Assembly (NCBI RefSeq): GCF_035594125.1 | Contig: NC_087180.1 | Location: forward strand, 18,976,615 to 19,040,614 | Reading direction: 5' to 3' | DNA: 64,000 nt | Source: Scylla paramamosain | Taxonomy: Eukaryota; Arthropoda; Malacostraca; Decapoda; Portunidae | Notes under the pieces: model-generated | What the model was told of the DNA's origin: nothing | What the model saw: only the letters and a program-made list of their open reading frames with translations | The model's database searches: none | Shown: in pieces, positions 36,931-49,307 of the stretch | Layout: every line of letters begins with the position of its first letter | Numbering within the stretch: position 1 is the first letter of the stretch | Program-made: the position numbers and the translations under genes

Positions 36931-36935
<5 letters not shown>
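36640..36935. repeat. Tandem duplication (about 140 bp) of a compound SSR block
   Basis: Two copies of CACCTCTCCTCCTTCCCTTC... (CTC)n ...CTTCCATTCCATACTACACT ...TATCTGCACTCCTTCC. The inner (CTC)n is about 30 bp in copy 1 and about 45 bp in copy 2, and (CTTC)n follows each. Confidence 0.92.

Positions 36936-36994
<59 letters not shown>
36934..36994. repeat. (CT)n microsatellite
   Basis: 61 bp, directly after the duplicated block. Confidence 0.97.
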
Positions 36995-36996
<2 letters not shown>

Positions 36997-37225
36997 TTGT
37001 GTCCCTGATGGAGAGATGTCCCCGCGCCAGACACCCCCACCTCTCCGACCCCCTCCCGCCCCCGCCACCTGCCGCCCCACGCACGCACTCCCACGCCCGC
37101 TCGTAAATGGACGCCCCGCTAAGAAGTATCCAAGAGCAAATCAAATTTCTCGACAATAAAGAAGAGAGAAACAAAATTTTCCTGAAGCTTCTCCTTGCCA
37201 GTATGTTGAATTTATCTATTTCTGG

Positions 37226-37228
<3 letters not shown>

Positions 37229-37313
<85 letters not shown>
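37229..37313. repeat. (CT)n microsatellite
   Basis: 85 bp, pure. A (GA)n of 43 bp follows 45 bp later, forming an inverted pair. Confidence 0.98.
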
Positions 37314-37316
<3 letters not shown>

Positions 37317-37354
37317 GCATACTAAACTAGCGCAGATCTAGGCCATCTATTTAT

Positions 37355-37358
<4 letters not shown>

Positions 37359-37401
<43 letters not shown>
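37359..37401. repeat. (GA)n microsatellite
   Basis: 43 bp, pure; right arm of the inverted pair with 37229-37313. Confidence 0.97.
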
Positions 37402-37404
<3 letters not shown>

Positions 37405-37419
37405 AAACACTCCCTGCCT

Positions 37420-37423
37420 AATA

Positions 37424-37489
<66 letters not shown>
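37420..37489. repeat. (AAT)n microsatellite
   Basis: 70 bp, near pure. Confidence 0.98.
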
Positions 37490-37490
<1 letters not shown>

Positions 37491-37540
37491 CACATTATGA
37501 AGAGCAACACATTTAATACATATTGCGTTTCACCACCACC

Positions 37541-37571
37541 ATCACCACCACCACCACCACCACCACCACCA
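37541..37571. repeat. (CAC)n microsatellite
   Basis: 31 bp, grading from CATCAC. Confidence 0.94.
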
Positions 37572-37697
37572 ACTCCTCCTCTCTCCTCTCACTTCGCTTC
37601 CCTCAAGAGGACAATGGTATTCTCAAATTGCACTTCCTTTCTTCTCTTTTGCCTCGCGTTTCAATAATTTTTACTTTCCCCAGCCTGTGATGTGGCG

Positions 37698-37704
37698 GAG
37701 AGAG

Positions 37705-37782
<78 letters not shown>
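37698..37782. repeat. (GA)n microsatellite
   Basis: 85 bp with one GC interruption. Confidence 0.98.
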
Positions 37783-37783
<1 letters not shown>

Positions 37784-37923
37784 AGCGGTGATATATCAAG
37801 TGTAAATATATGCATAATTCCTCTCGTCTTGACACTTCAGACTCATCCACATTCTCTCAAGTGGTTCCTTCTTCATTGCTTTGATTTGGTCCCCTTCTCT
37901 TCCAAGCGTGGACGGGACATTGC

Positions 37924-37970
37924 TCGAGGAGGAGGAGGAGGAGGAGGAGGAGGAGGAGGAGGAGGAGGAA
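37924..37970. repeat. (GGA)n microsatellite
   Basis: 47 bp, pure. Confidence 0.97.
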
Positions 37971-38167
37971 GAATACATATTAAATAGCAATACATCAGAA
38001 GACGACGGTGAAGAGAAAGAAAACGGAAAAGACGAGGAAGAAAAGGAGAATAAGAAGGATGGAGATTGCGAATGGACAGGAAAAGAAAATGAAATAAAAA
38101 TAGTGAAATGTATATAACGTGAGACTTGAGAAACGGAACTAAAAGAAACAAAAAAGAAGGAGTAAAT

Positions 38168-38169
<2 letters not shown>

Positions 38170-38229
<60 letters not shown>
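38170..38229. repeat. (GA)n microsatellite
   Basis: 60 bp, pure. Left arm of a possible inverted pair with the CT array at 38313. Confidence 0.98.
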
Positions 38230-38234
<5 letters not shown>

Positions 38235-38288
38235 GGAAACAAAGAAGCAATAAATAAAACAAAACAACAGAAAAAAACACTAAAACTT

Positions 38289-38476
<188 letters not shown>

Positions 38477-38577
38477 GTGATCGTACTGGTGAATTAATAT
38501 ATTTGTTTTGCAGGTCGTACCTCAGAGGGAGGAACTAACGAGACCCAATTTGGCGGCGACGACCTCCTTGTGTGGCT

Positions 38578-38645
38578 CTCCTCCTCCTCCTCCTCCTCCT
38601 CCTCCTCCTCCTCCTCCTCCTCCTCCTCCTCCTCCTCCTCCTCCT
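38578..38645. repeat. (CTC)n microsatellite
   Basis: 68 bp, pure. Confidence 0.98.
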
Positions 38646-38699
38646 TCTCCTCCTCTTTGCGTGGCTGTGCTCCTCTTCCTCCTTGTGTGCCATTGCTTC

Positions 38700-38836
38700 A
38701 CTCCTCCTCCTCCTCCTGTCCCTCCTCATCCTCATCCTAATTCCCTTCCTCCTCCTCGTCCTTGTGTGGTACTCCTCCTCCTCCTCCTCCTCCTTCTCCT
38801 TCTCCTCCTCCTCCTCCTCCTCCTCCTCCTCTTCCT
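38700..38836. repeat. Degenerate CTC/CTT tract
   Basis: Repeated CTC runs (38700-38716 and 38769-38831) with CTT and GTC interruptions. The motif CCTTGTGTG lies at 38760 and just before the previous array, suggesting block duplication. Confidence 0.9.
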
Positions 38837-38940
38837 CCAACAGCACAGATGGAAGGAAAACGGAGGAGGTGGAGAGCAAACAGTGAGTGTGGTGCGGGAG
38901 AAGGAATAGTGGCGGTAGTGGTGACGGTAATGGTGACAGC

Positions 38941-38943
<3 letters not shown>

Positions 38944-39033
<90 letters not shown>
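38944..39033. repeat. (GA)n microsatellite
   Basis: 90 bp, pure. Confidence 0.98.
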
Positions 39034-39038
<5 letters not shown>

Positions 39039-39062
39039 ACCATTAAATGTAGAAGAGAAAAT

Positions 39063-39110
39063 GTAGTAGTAGTAGTAGTAGTAGTAGTAGCAGCAGCACA
39101 CACACACACA
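39063..39110. repeat. (TAG)n-(CAG)-(CA)n compound array
   Basis: About 29 bp of TAG, then two CAG units, then a short CA run. Confidence 0.93.
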
Positions 39111-40078
39111 TCACCATTATCAACAACAACAACAACAACCAGCCTCCCAAATACATACACACGTACATACTTGACATAAACACGATCAATCAGCCAGTAC
39201 ATTGAGATACAAGCGTTTAGGAAAGGCATAAAGTGCGCGGCTGCCGGAGAACACGCGGCTTAGCGGGAGACAAGAGCAATTATGTGTTTCCCGCCGTGAT
39301 GGGATGAGCCTCGTGGAAATACCTGATGCAACTCGGTGTTCTACTATTCGCTGCAAATAAATGACGATCTTCATGCGTGTGTTCTTGTGTGTGTATAGGA
39401 AGGGGGGTGCTTGTGTGTGTGTTTGTGTGTGTGTGTTGAATGTTTAAATGTAATCTTTCGAGTGGATTGTCATAAAAGGCGCTTTCCTGTTACTTTTTCT
39501 TTTATTTACGTTTTGTGAAGTCCATAAATTAGTGGAGTTTCGTTCTGTTGGCGAAAGAATAAAGTTACCGTGAAAAAATTAGCTCCGGTGTTGAAACCTT
39601 GAACATAAATAACAAACGAAGAAATAAATAAACAGCTAAGTCAATAAAACTAAGCCAATGTACTCTAACAATCTCAACCACAAGCGAAAACAACAACACT
39701 CACCTTTAACACAAGCACTTCAACACTGACAAACCTCCCTTGAACCAGTATAGCAAGGCGGGGTGCATTTTAGCGCTCACTATCTTTATCACGCAGCAAA
39801 AAGACTAAACGTGCTATTTCTTACTATCTTTGACGGCCAGAAAAAGAAGAGAGGAAAAAAAACACTCGATGCGGTGGTGGTAGCAAAAACTGGGACTGGG
39901 ATGGCAGGAAAAATATAAGAGGAACCGAATTGACTTGCATTCCTGGGGGACATTAGCAAGAGGTCGATAGATATAAAAGAAAGTACGATTCTTAAACGTC
40001 GTGACCATTACGACCGAGGACACAGCACGGTTCAGTTTTAGTGGGGTGAATTCCGGGAAGAACGCCTGCGGTAGGTTG

Positions 40079-40462
40079 ATAAGGTATGAGGTATTGTGTG
40101 GGGGTCTTACCATCGATTATTCCAGTACTAAACAAGTCTTTTCATATTCCGTAAAAAAAAAAAAAAAAAAAAAGAAAAAAGTGAAGGATGATAAAGGTTG
40201 TGCATGAGGTATTGTGTGGTATCTCTTCATCGTCAACATCAGCTTCTATTATCCCAGTGCTAAACCAGTCTCTTAAAATTCCATAAAAAAAAAAAAAAAG
40301 ACAAAAAAGTGAAGGATGATAAGGTTGTGCATGAGGTATTATGCAGTGCCTCTCATCTATTCATCATCGTCAACAGCAGCTTCGATTATTCAACAGCTAA
40401 ACAAATGCCTTTCATACTCCACAAATAAATAAATAGATCAATAAACTATGAAGGATACGAGT
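40079..40462 (+). repeat. Three-copy tandem array with internal poly(A), period about 125 bp
   Basis: Copies start at about 40079, 40202 and 40329 with GCATGAGGTATT-type sequence. Each contains ATTATTCCAGTACTAAACAA-like blocks, then TTCCGTAAAA followed by an A run (21 and 15 A in the first two; AAATAAATAAATA in the third), then GTGAAGGATGAT. Confidence 0.88.
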
Positions 40463-41820
40463 AATTGTGGTAATTTTCTGGTCATCTGGTTGAAAAATAA
40501 GTTAATTCAGCCGTCTATTAACTTAATGACGAATGTAAACGCTTAGGTAAGAAATTTATGTATACGCACGTGTTATTAACCTTTAAGGTGTTCAGATTCC
40601 AATTCAAAATAATATCGAGATAACTTCATAGTCTACTTGCAGGAAAAAGGCGAACTTATTTCAACTATTCGCCGAAGTCATAAATATTCTTCACGTATTT
40701 TCAAATGACACAAATATAAGCTCACTTCTAAGGAACGAGCGTGCAGTCCCACCTCGTAAACCACTAAGATCCCGTCCCAATAGACTAAAGAAAACGTGCA
40801 CAGCTATTTCACCAAATCCATGGGAAATACCAACTAATGCTCACATATTCTTCCACGCAGAGACAGATACCAACTCGGGAAACAATCAGTCTAGCCTCCA
40901 ATTTTTAACTTTCAATGGATTTTGTCTAGCGCGATTCCTTTCTTGGTTAATGGCGGGTTTTGTGTTCCACGTGCAAATGGAGTCAGCGCTGCCAAAACAC
41001 AGACAATGTAAAATGCAGCACCCGTGAATAAATATCGAGGCGTTAGTTAGAGAAGTGAAATATACTCGTGCAGAAACCTGACGTCGATTGTAGCCAAAGA
41101 AATGAAGCATAAAACAATTGTTCTCGAGTTTCTGTCCTCCTTTTCACTTTCTTTTCACACAATCAACTGAAATCAAAGTAACGTTTCGCTCATCTTATAT
41201 CTTTAATCTCCCTCTCGCTCTCTCTTTCTCTTCCTCTCTTGTACTCCGTTGTGAATATGCCGGAGAAAGAGAGAGAGACACAGGGGGAGGCTGAACAGTC
41301 ACACACACAGACACACGGCGAGGGAAGGGAGGGAAGGAGGGAGGGACGGAGGTAGGAAGTGCCAGTGAACATTAACGAGGCAGTTAAAACCCAACGACGA
41401 CCACTAGGACCAGCAGGACACAGGTCGTTCTGGTGATCAGTAGCCTTGGGCGTTTTGGTGCTGGAGAGACGACGACATCGACAACGGAGGACGACAGGGA
41501 CGACAAGTAAGGCAGGGTACGCGGTCACAGTCCCTGGCAGCGCGTGGTGGCGTTACAGAGAGATGCAAAACGCTATTCCATTGAGTTATAACGCGAGCCT
41601 TCAAGTTAGCGCGCCGGCTGAACTATGGCAATGGTTCCCGGTTTTGCACGCCGCGTCTCAGGGGAAAGATTAAGGCGGAATGAAGACAGCCTGAGGACGG
41701 CCCCGCGTGACGATAATTGGACGGTGATGCGCTGCTGGTGGCGAGTTGCAAGCACGACACACACGCAATTCTTAAGGGCTAAGAACACTTGCCAGAAAGA
41801 AAATACGGTCTTCACTTGTA
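40463..41820. other. Spacer, no gene seen
   Basis: Mixed composition. Near 41220-41300 there are short CT and GA runs. No coding or RNA signature was recognised. Confidence 0.5.
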
Positions 41821-41825
41821 CAAAA

Positions 41826-43385
41826 TCCCCAGCAAAGTCTGTTTTCATACGGAGTTAAGGAGTAATAGAGGCTCGAGGTTAAATCATTGCAATAGTACAT
41901 TTTTGAAGCGCTGAATCTCTCCTGATACAAGTAAATTGAACAGTTTTTAGAAATATGAACGCCATCTAGTTGCAAAAAATCGCCAGCAAGGTCTGTTTTC
42001 ATAGAGAGTTAAGGAGTAATAGAGGCTCGAGGTTAAATCGTTGCAATAGTACATTTTTGAAGCGCTGAATCTCTCCTGATACAAACTGAACACTTTTTTA
42101 GGAATATAAACGCCATCTAGTTGCAAAAAATCCCCAGCAAGGTCTGTTTTCATAGAGAGTTAAGGAGTAATGTAGGATCTAGGTTAAATCATTACAACAT
42201 CGCATGGTAATCTTTTAAATGCTGAGTCTCAATTTTATACAAGTAAACTGAACAATATAGAAATAAAATTCCACTCCGGATGTAGGAAACACTGGTAAGG
42301 TCCGTTTTAAAATGAGTTGAGAAGTAATGGAGGACGCAGCTGAACCACGGCTACAATAGCAGTGGTAATCTTCATTCTGTCTTCATGTAATCCTTAAACA
42401 CAAGAATAAGACGCAGGCAAGATTTGTCTTAATATAGTATAAAGTTAAGTGGTAAAGGAACGCTGCTGAATCATCGTTATAAAAATACATGGTAATTTTC
42501 AAACATTCTGCATGCCTTCATATAAAGTAAACCAGTAATACGAGAGCAAAAGGATGAAAACCCAGGCAAAATCTGACAAAATAATAGAGTTTAAAAGCTT
42601 GGGACTCCACTAAATCATCATTGTTACAGCACGTAGTAATTTTCAAACATTTTACCTGTCATGTACAAACTAAATTCCGGTGACGAAAGCACACAAAGAT
42701 AAAACGCAGGCAAGACATGACGTTATACAGAAGCCAAGTGGTAGAGAGACGCCACTGAACCCCAACAACACGCCACGCTCATTTTCAAACTGTCTTAACA
42801 TAAAAGTAAATTTGTATCTAAGAAGGACAAGAATATAATGCAAGATGACATAATATTGAGTTGAACAGTGATGGAGAGAAGCGACTAAATCATCACTACA
42901 GTCATTTTCAAACATTCTGCCTTAATATAAAGTAAATCTGTATCTCTGAAGCACAAGAGTAAAGTGAGAGACAAGACATAACATAGAGATGAACAGTGGT
43001 TGAGAGAAGAGACTAAATTATCACTACAGTCATTTTCAAACACTCATTCTGTCTCGCCATAAATCTAATCCGTACCTCAGAACCACAAGGATGGATGGAC
43101 AGCAGGAAAACTGTTATAATCCTGAGTTGAAAAGCACCAAAGGGCCTCCACTAAGCCATCATTATAATAGCACACAGTAATTCCTCCAACTCCGAGTCTG
43201 CTCTAACATACAGCAAATTAGCATGACTGAAACACACGGTAAAAAACGCAAGCAAAATCAGCTTTAATAAGGAACTGAAGAGAAGAAGACGGAGGCCATT
43301 ACAATACCGCTCAGTAATTTTTGAACATTCTCGCTGACATAACAAGAAGTAAATTCGCATTTCAGAAGCACAGGCTAAGTATAAG
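41826..43385 (+). repeat. Decaying satellite, 11 monomers of about 123-158 bp
   Basis: Monomer anchor of the type GCAAGRTCTGTTTTNATA followed by GAGTTAAGNAGTAATAGAGG, CTAAATCATCATTACAATAG, GTAATTTTCAAACATTCTG and AAGTAAANTGNA. Anchors lie at about 41830, 41983, 42136, 42294, 42417, 42566, 42711, 42841, 42972, 43105 and 43251, giving spacings 153, 153, 158, 123, 149, 145, 130, 131, 133 and 146. The first two and a half monomers are nearly identical; the rest are strongly diverged. No coding capacity. Confidence 0.9.
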
Positions 43386-43699
43386 GTAATGGGCGCACCT
43401 GGTATGAATTGAAGCACCGTTTTAGAAGACACAAGAGGTTACCTTGGGAGAAACTGAGGGACTGGGAAGGAAATTGCCACCAAAACGTGCTTCTCCTTTG
43501 TGGATCGCAAGGCACGACTAAATAGCAAGACGTGAATGTAATTGTAAGGCTAAAAATACATACGGATTTCAACTATTATTTGTAATGCTCTTACATGAAA
43601 ATAAATGCAAGGGATTGTTGTGTAATTACTCGCACAATAACAATTTAGTAAGAAGATTGCGTTAATATGAGTTCTAAATATGATAAAGGAATAAAGACA

Positions 43700-43837
<138 letters not shown>

Positions 43838-44050
43838 TCAGAAACAGCCATGTCTATTATTGCTCATCGAATCTTTGAAAATAACGCGGTAAAAATAATC
43901 ACAGTTTAAATCCCGCTCGATGCAAACCCCGGTAATAAATTAGGGCCGGTTCCACAGTCTTTTGGTAAGCTCCAGAACCAAGGCACTCCCCACGTTGGTA
44001 AGCGTAGCCGGAGGGAGAGGAAGCGGCGAGACTAGACGAGTGAGCTAGTG

Positions 44051-44150
44051 GGAAGGATGAACGAGTTACTAGCGTAGTCTTCAATTAGTAAAGTGGACGA
44101 GTGGAAGGATGAAAGACTCAGCGGCGTAGTCTTTAATTAGTAGTGTAGAG
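44051..44150. repeat. Two-copy tandem duplication, about 52 bp
   Basis: GGAAGGATGAACGAG / GGAAGGATGAAAGAC, each followed by GCGTAGTCTT-AATTAGTA. Confidence 0.8.
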
Positions 44151-44294
44151 AATAAGCGAGATTGTGTTCCCCCGAGTCTTCCCTCCCTGCCACTCCTTCC
44201 CTACCCTTTACTCTCCCTGCACCTTCCATGCCTTTCTTTGATTTATTCGTGTTCATTTGACCTTTACCAATCCCCCCTGTGCAACGTCCTGGGA

Positions 44295-44605
44295 TTGTTC
44301 TTCACTCCCTTGACATTTTCGACCTAAACTTTCCCCCCTTCCTTCATTTCCACGGCTAGTTTTTACTCCCACAAACCGGCCCTCTTCAGGTCTTCCCACG
44401 TGTGCTCTTAACCTGTAGAAAAGTCACCCTACTGGTAAACTCTCGAACTATCTTCAAGTTTATATTGTTTTTCACTCCCTTGGCCTTTAACTTTTCCCTT
44501 ACTTCATATTCAGGGCTAGTTTTTTTTTTTTTCCCACAACATGGTTCTCTTCATGTCTCTCCACTTGTGCTTTTAACCTGTAGAAGAGTCACGCTACTGA
44601 TGCAA
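44295..44605. repeat. Two-copy tandem duplication, about 168 bp
   Basis: TTCACTCCCTTG, GGCTAGTTTTT, CTCTTCA-GTCT and TTAACCTGTAGAA-AGTCAC blocks occur twice in the same order. A plus-strand frame spanning them is an artefact of the duplication. Confidence 0.8.
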
Positions 44606-45040
44606 GAGTTAGGTAGCATCTTGACTCTTTCATCCCTTTCACTGGTAAACTCTCAGTCTATCTGCATGTTTATGTTTTTCACCTCCTACGACTTGAGGTG
44701 TTCGAGAGGAGAGCATCAGAACACCTTTTATTTTGTTTTCGAGTCAATTAAGGCAGTTTTTCGCTTACTGTGGTAAATCTTTGCGCGTTAAGAACTGTGG
44801 TTACTTGCATGAAAAAGAAAACGAGAACAAAATCTATTAGCAAAAAAAAACATAACAGGAGGAAGATCCAATACGTGTGCCAATCTCCACATCGTCACAC
44901 AAGAGGTAATGAAAGCTACAGTCCTCAGTGATGTCAGTATGTTAGCCAATAATCTCGTCACCGCCACAAGCCTCCACATCAAAGAAATGAACCAATCAAA
45001 TCAACCCCAGGCCAGATTGCAGTGGTGGGAGTCAGGCGCG

Positions 45041-45243
45041 TATTCAGAAACACTTTGCTCTCTCACCACGAGTATTTCCAAAGGCCACAGAGATGATTAG
45101 CCGGGTTTTCAAGAATGTTTCTCCAGTAAATAACGTTGGAATCCTTTCAGTTTGCTACTAAAACCATAAAAACACCTTTAAAACCAGTGTAATTTCAACT
45201 GGAGCCTTTTGTGGAGGTGCGGCGCAAAGGTGTTTCAGAATAT
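45041..45243 (+). mobile_element. MITE copy 4 (unexpanded, best-preserved ends)
   Basis: The left end TATTCAGAAACACTTTGCTC and the right end, reverse-complemented (TATTCTGAAACACCTTTGCG), form the clearest terminal inverted repeats of the family. The tips TA...TA would fit a TA target duplication. The internal tract is CTCTCTC. About 203 bp, no coding capacity. Confidence 0.85.
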
Positions 45244-46005
45244 GAACCTCAAAGCGAACGCACATTACCTGCAATATTCGTCAGCGGCGCATGTTTCGTC
45301 CTCCCCCGGTCCCTGGCACTCCATCACAGTCTGACCTCTTCCTCTCATTGGCCGTGACTGGTGGACGCATTTTTGCCATTACATATATTATGGGACGAGA
45401 TCTATGTAGGCCATCTGTTACTGCGGCATGAATGAATCTTTGGTGCCCTTCGCTTCTCCCTTCGTCCCCTCTGAACATTTATCCCAGTACATGACTCGAG
45501 CCCTTTTTTTCTCTCCTGTGTGAAATAATTTACCTTAACGGACTCATTCGCGGCAAAGAACTGCTGATCTCTGCCCACATTTCTCTTCTCGATTTCTCAG
45601 AACTTCCTGCAAATAAGTAGCTCCTGTAGCCATTACGCCCCACCTTCTAAATAATTCACTGCCACCAGGATTAATGCCACCTCTACTTCTGATAACCACA
45701 GTGATTTTTTACGCATTCCTGCACACTCAGCCCTCGACGCACGCCAAATAGTCCACATCCGCACCCTATACACACTGAGGGATACAATACTTATCCTATA
45801 CTTCCTACTACTTGTCAAAACTACGGAATGGTAAGGGGGACAGTACCTCACTACACTAGAAACAAACTATTCAATCTAATTTAAATCTCTCTTGTTCACG
45901 TGTATTGCAATATTCGTGTATCGAGTCAGAAGTGTGAAGTGGTGAGGGTTTTAGATTCACTCTTTGCCTCCGACTGCAAACCATTTCCTTGCCCCTGTAA
46001 ATTAA
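45244..46005. other. Spacer, no gene seen
   Basis: Ordinary composition; no domain recognised in any frame. Confidence 0.5.
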
Positions 46006-46007
46006 AT

Positions 46008-46233
46008 TGTTAATGCTACAGACTCTTCACTACATCGAATTAAGATTAGTTAGATTTTTCTGTCCTCACTCTGATTTCAATTACACTTTTCCGAGGCGGT
46101 TTCCACCAAACCACTAACTAGCTAAACGCAAATTCCTAATGCTATCGACAACAATCATCGCTACATCGAATTAAAAAACTGAACTTAAATCATTCTGTTC
46201 TCATCATTTTACTTTCAATTACAACCTTTTTCC
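46008..46233. repeat. Two-copy degenerate tandem duplication, about 126 bp
   Basis: TAATGCTA, CTACATCGAATTAA, TTCTGT-CTCA and TTTCAATTACA-TTTTCCG recur in the same order. Confidence 0.75.
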
Positions 46234-46554
46234 GTGCCCAGCCTTCAGTAAGTCAGTAAGGCTGCCTCGCGTGTGTTCTTCCCCAGGGCGTGACAACCTT
46301 CGTGCAGCGGCGGACAAGTCTGTTATTGCCCGCCCTGAGTTACTGCACATGAGACTCGGCTTAATAAGTACGATTAAAAGCGATTGTTCTACTTTCCCTG
46401 TAGCCGAGGCGGAAGTAATCTTCAAATTTCATATATCTGCCGCTTGATGTAAGGCAAGAATCAGGAAAAACCCACGTGTTCCTGGTAAAGTCTGGCATCT
46501 TTATTATCTAAATTAAAAAGGCAACAAGTCACGGCCGCTCCATCAATACTAAGC

Positions 46555-46885
46555 AGAGAAATTATCCACTTGCTGCATACCTGGCCAAGTGGGGGAGTGC
46601 GTAGCCATTAGAGGTATAAGCTTAGAAAGATAGTTATAGTATATTTTAAGGGAAATTAACCACTGTCATTGCTGTAACTGCTTCTTCATACCTGAGCAAG
46701 TGAGGAAGTGAAAAATTATTACATTATATTCTTTCTTTGCATAAGCCACTTTTCATATACCCGAGCAAGCGGGGAAATGCATATTACAGGCACGGTTGAG
46801 GGAAATTAAACACCGTAATCTTTGCCGGAACCACTTTTTCATACCTGGACAAGCGAGGCAGTGTGCAGCTATTAAAGGTAAAGAT
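46555..46885. repeat. Four-copy degenerate tandem array
   Basis: Copies of CATACCTGGNCAAGTGNGGN-AGTG near 46577, 46689, 46756 and 46840, with GGGAAATTAANCAC between some of them. Uneven spacing suggests deletions within an older array of about 115 bp. Confidence 0.75.
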
Positions 46886-47142
46886 AAGAGAAACTTCCTA
46901 CCATAAATTTTACCATAGCGTTCGCCTCCGTACCCTCGGCGTTTAAACCTGGAATAAATAAGCACCTTAATCGCTCCCCACACCGCTGAGCAATCCAGGC
47001 AAGTGCACGTAACATCTAGCAATATTATTTACCAAAGGCTGACGTGGAACTGCGCCTCATCCCCTCACGCACGCACGGGTGGTTCTTATGAATAGCAACA
47101 TTTACAGTTCTTTCTTATGATTTAGAGAAGAGAATAACCTTA

Positions 47143-47905
47143 TGGGGGCTTCCTGATAATAAGATGTAAATATTCCAAGGGTTTTTTTTTTTTCTTCTTA
47201 TGAGTGAGGAGAGAGTGACTTCCAAGGACAGTCAGATTATAAGATGATATTAGCAGTTATTTATACGGTAACTAAAGGCTTCCAAATTATATAGTGCTAA
47301 TGACACCCTAAACCGTCGAAAAAGTGACGAATAATAGGAAAATAACAAAGAATTCTAAATCATGAGATGCTAGTAATGACACAGCCATCGGGAAAGTAAC
47401 GCAAGATAAATAAAGACTCCCAAATGATAAAGTGCTAATAATACAAGAAAAAAAACACTGAGAAGGTAACAAATAAGATAAATAAAGACTCCCAAATGAT
47501 AAAATGTTAATAATACAAGAAAAAAACATTGAAAGTAACAGATAATACGAATACTAGATTTCTATATGATAAAATGCTAATAACACCAAAAAAAAAACAA
47601 ATAAATAAATAAAACATTGAGAAAGTAAGATAATAGGAATACTAAAGACTTCCAAATGATAAAATGCTAATAAGAAAATAAAAAAATTAACAATGAGAAA
47701 AGTAATAAATAATAGGAATAAAAAAAGACTTCCATGTGATAAAATGCTAATAATAAACAAAACCATCGAAAAAAATAACAAAAATGAGAATAAAAAGACT
47801 TGAAAATTATATAAAAAATAATAAACCTAACCATACGAAAAAAAAGTAAAGTAAAAAAAATATATACAAGGTAAATAAAGCCTTTTAAATATGATAATAA
47901 AAACA
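47143..47905. repeat. AT-rich decaying minisatellite, about 11 copies of 65-80 bp
   Basis: The core ACTTCCAAATGATAAAATGC followed by TAATAA, CATNGANAAAGTAA and AATAATAGGAATA recurs near 47149, 47224, 47274, 47352, 47422, 47489, 47558, 47648, 47728, 47800 and 47882. The central copies are the most similar and the edges the most diverged. Confidence 0.85.
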
Positions 47906-48153
47906 CAACCTACACATATTATCAAAACAATAAAGATGGCCAGGTACCATTCGGCCAACAACGTCTCCTAATTGACTACCTGGAAAACACCTGCAGGCGG
48001 CAACCAGTGTCACTTCACCCAATATATATATAAAATAAATCAAAGAGTCATGAAGGTTCGCCCCAAGTTAAAACATTATTCCCGTGACAGTCTCGTGCAT
48101 TTGCGATCAATTCCATTTATGATTTTATAGACGAACACAAGTAAGAGTTGCAG

Positions 48154-48155
<2 letters not shown>

Positions 48156-48231
<76 letters not shown>
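48156..48231. repeat. (CT)38 array, left arm of a large inverted repeat
   Basis: 76 bp of pure CT, 31 bp before a (GA)n array. Confidence 0.99.
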
Positions 48232-48234
<3 letters not shown>

Positions 48235-48261
48235 TGAGTCTGTGACCTTAAAGAGCACCAT

Positions 48262-48397
<136 letters not shown>

Positions 48398-48399
48398 AT

Positions 48400-48730
48400 A
48401 CATAAATGATGCTGTCTACAGGGAAAAGGTGCTTAAAAAAAAAATTACGAGTGGAAAAAAAAATTAAGGGGCCGAGAAAGCAGCGAAGAAATATGTAAAA
48501 ACTGCTGAGGAGAGAAGAGGAAAGTTATAAAATGTGGCCACCATTAATAAAAGACCAAACCATTAGAAGCCACATGGAGAGAGAAAAGGAAGGAGAGAGA
48601 CAAGAGAGGGAGAAAGAGAAACCTACATTACAAATCTAAGGAAAGCAACAGACAATGAGCATCACCTCTGCGGAAATACAAGAATACTGATATAAATGGA
48701 ACACACACACAAGAGGGAAAGATTACCACT
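48400..48730. other. Purine-rich spacer
   Basis: Mostly A and G on the plus strand; no gene seen. Confidence 0.5.
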
Positions 48731-48731
48731 A

Positions 48732-48733
<2 letters not shown>

Positions 48734-48769
<36 letters not shown>
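48734..48769. repeat. (CA)n microsatellite
   Basis: 36 bp, pure. Confidence 0.97.
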
Positions 48770-48770
<1 letters not shown>

Positions 48771-48789
48771 CTCAAAGGGGAATCATTTT

Positions 48790-48838
48790 CCTCCTCCTCC
48801 TCCTCCTCCTCCTCCTCCTCCTCCTCCTCCTCCTCCTA
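48790..48838. repeat. (CTC)n microsatellite
   Basis: 49 bp, pure. Confidence 0.97.
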
Positions 48839-49068
48839 CTCGTCCCCTTTACTCGTGGGAGGAAAGAGAGAAAGAAAGAAGGAAACGTGAGCTTCTGGGA
48901 TACTTTGAGCCACAACTCAAGTCGAAGGTTCAGCCGCTAATCAAGGGAAATAAAGTCGACCATTTGCTTCAGCGTTGTGTGGGAGTCTTATTTGGCTTCT
49001 CTAGCTGTGTGTTAGTTTGCCGCCTTTTCTTGAAGTCTGGTGGTGGGGCGGGGCACGTGAAGAGATCA

Positions 49069-49101
49069 AGGTGGTGGTGGTGGTGGTGGTGGTGGTGGTG
49101 G
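49069..49101. repeat. (GGT)n microsatellite
   Basis: 33 bp, pure. Confidence 0.95.
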
Positions 49102-49158
49102 ATTAGGTGAAGGCAGGTCTAAGCGACGCAACACACAAGACAAACAAACAAGGAAGGT

Positions 49159-49307
<149 letters not shown>

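Noticed and set aside
38495..38580. Acceptor-like TTTGTTTTGCAG followed by an open frame
   Set aside because: The frame enters the (CTC)n array after about 23 codons and no family is recognised.
38535..39107. Poly-Arg/Glu open frames of 160-190 codons
   Set aside because: Translations of (CTC)n, (GA)n and (TAG)n arrays.
41826..43385. CRISPR-like array
   Set aside because: The units are adjacent and diverged over their whole length, with no short exact repeat alternating with unique spacers; the genome is eukaryotic.
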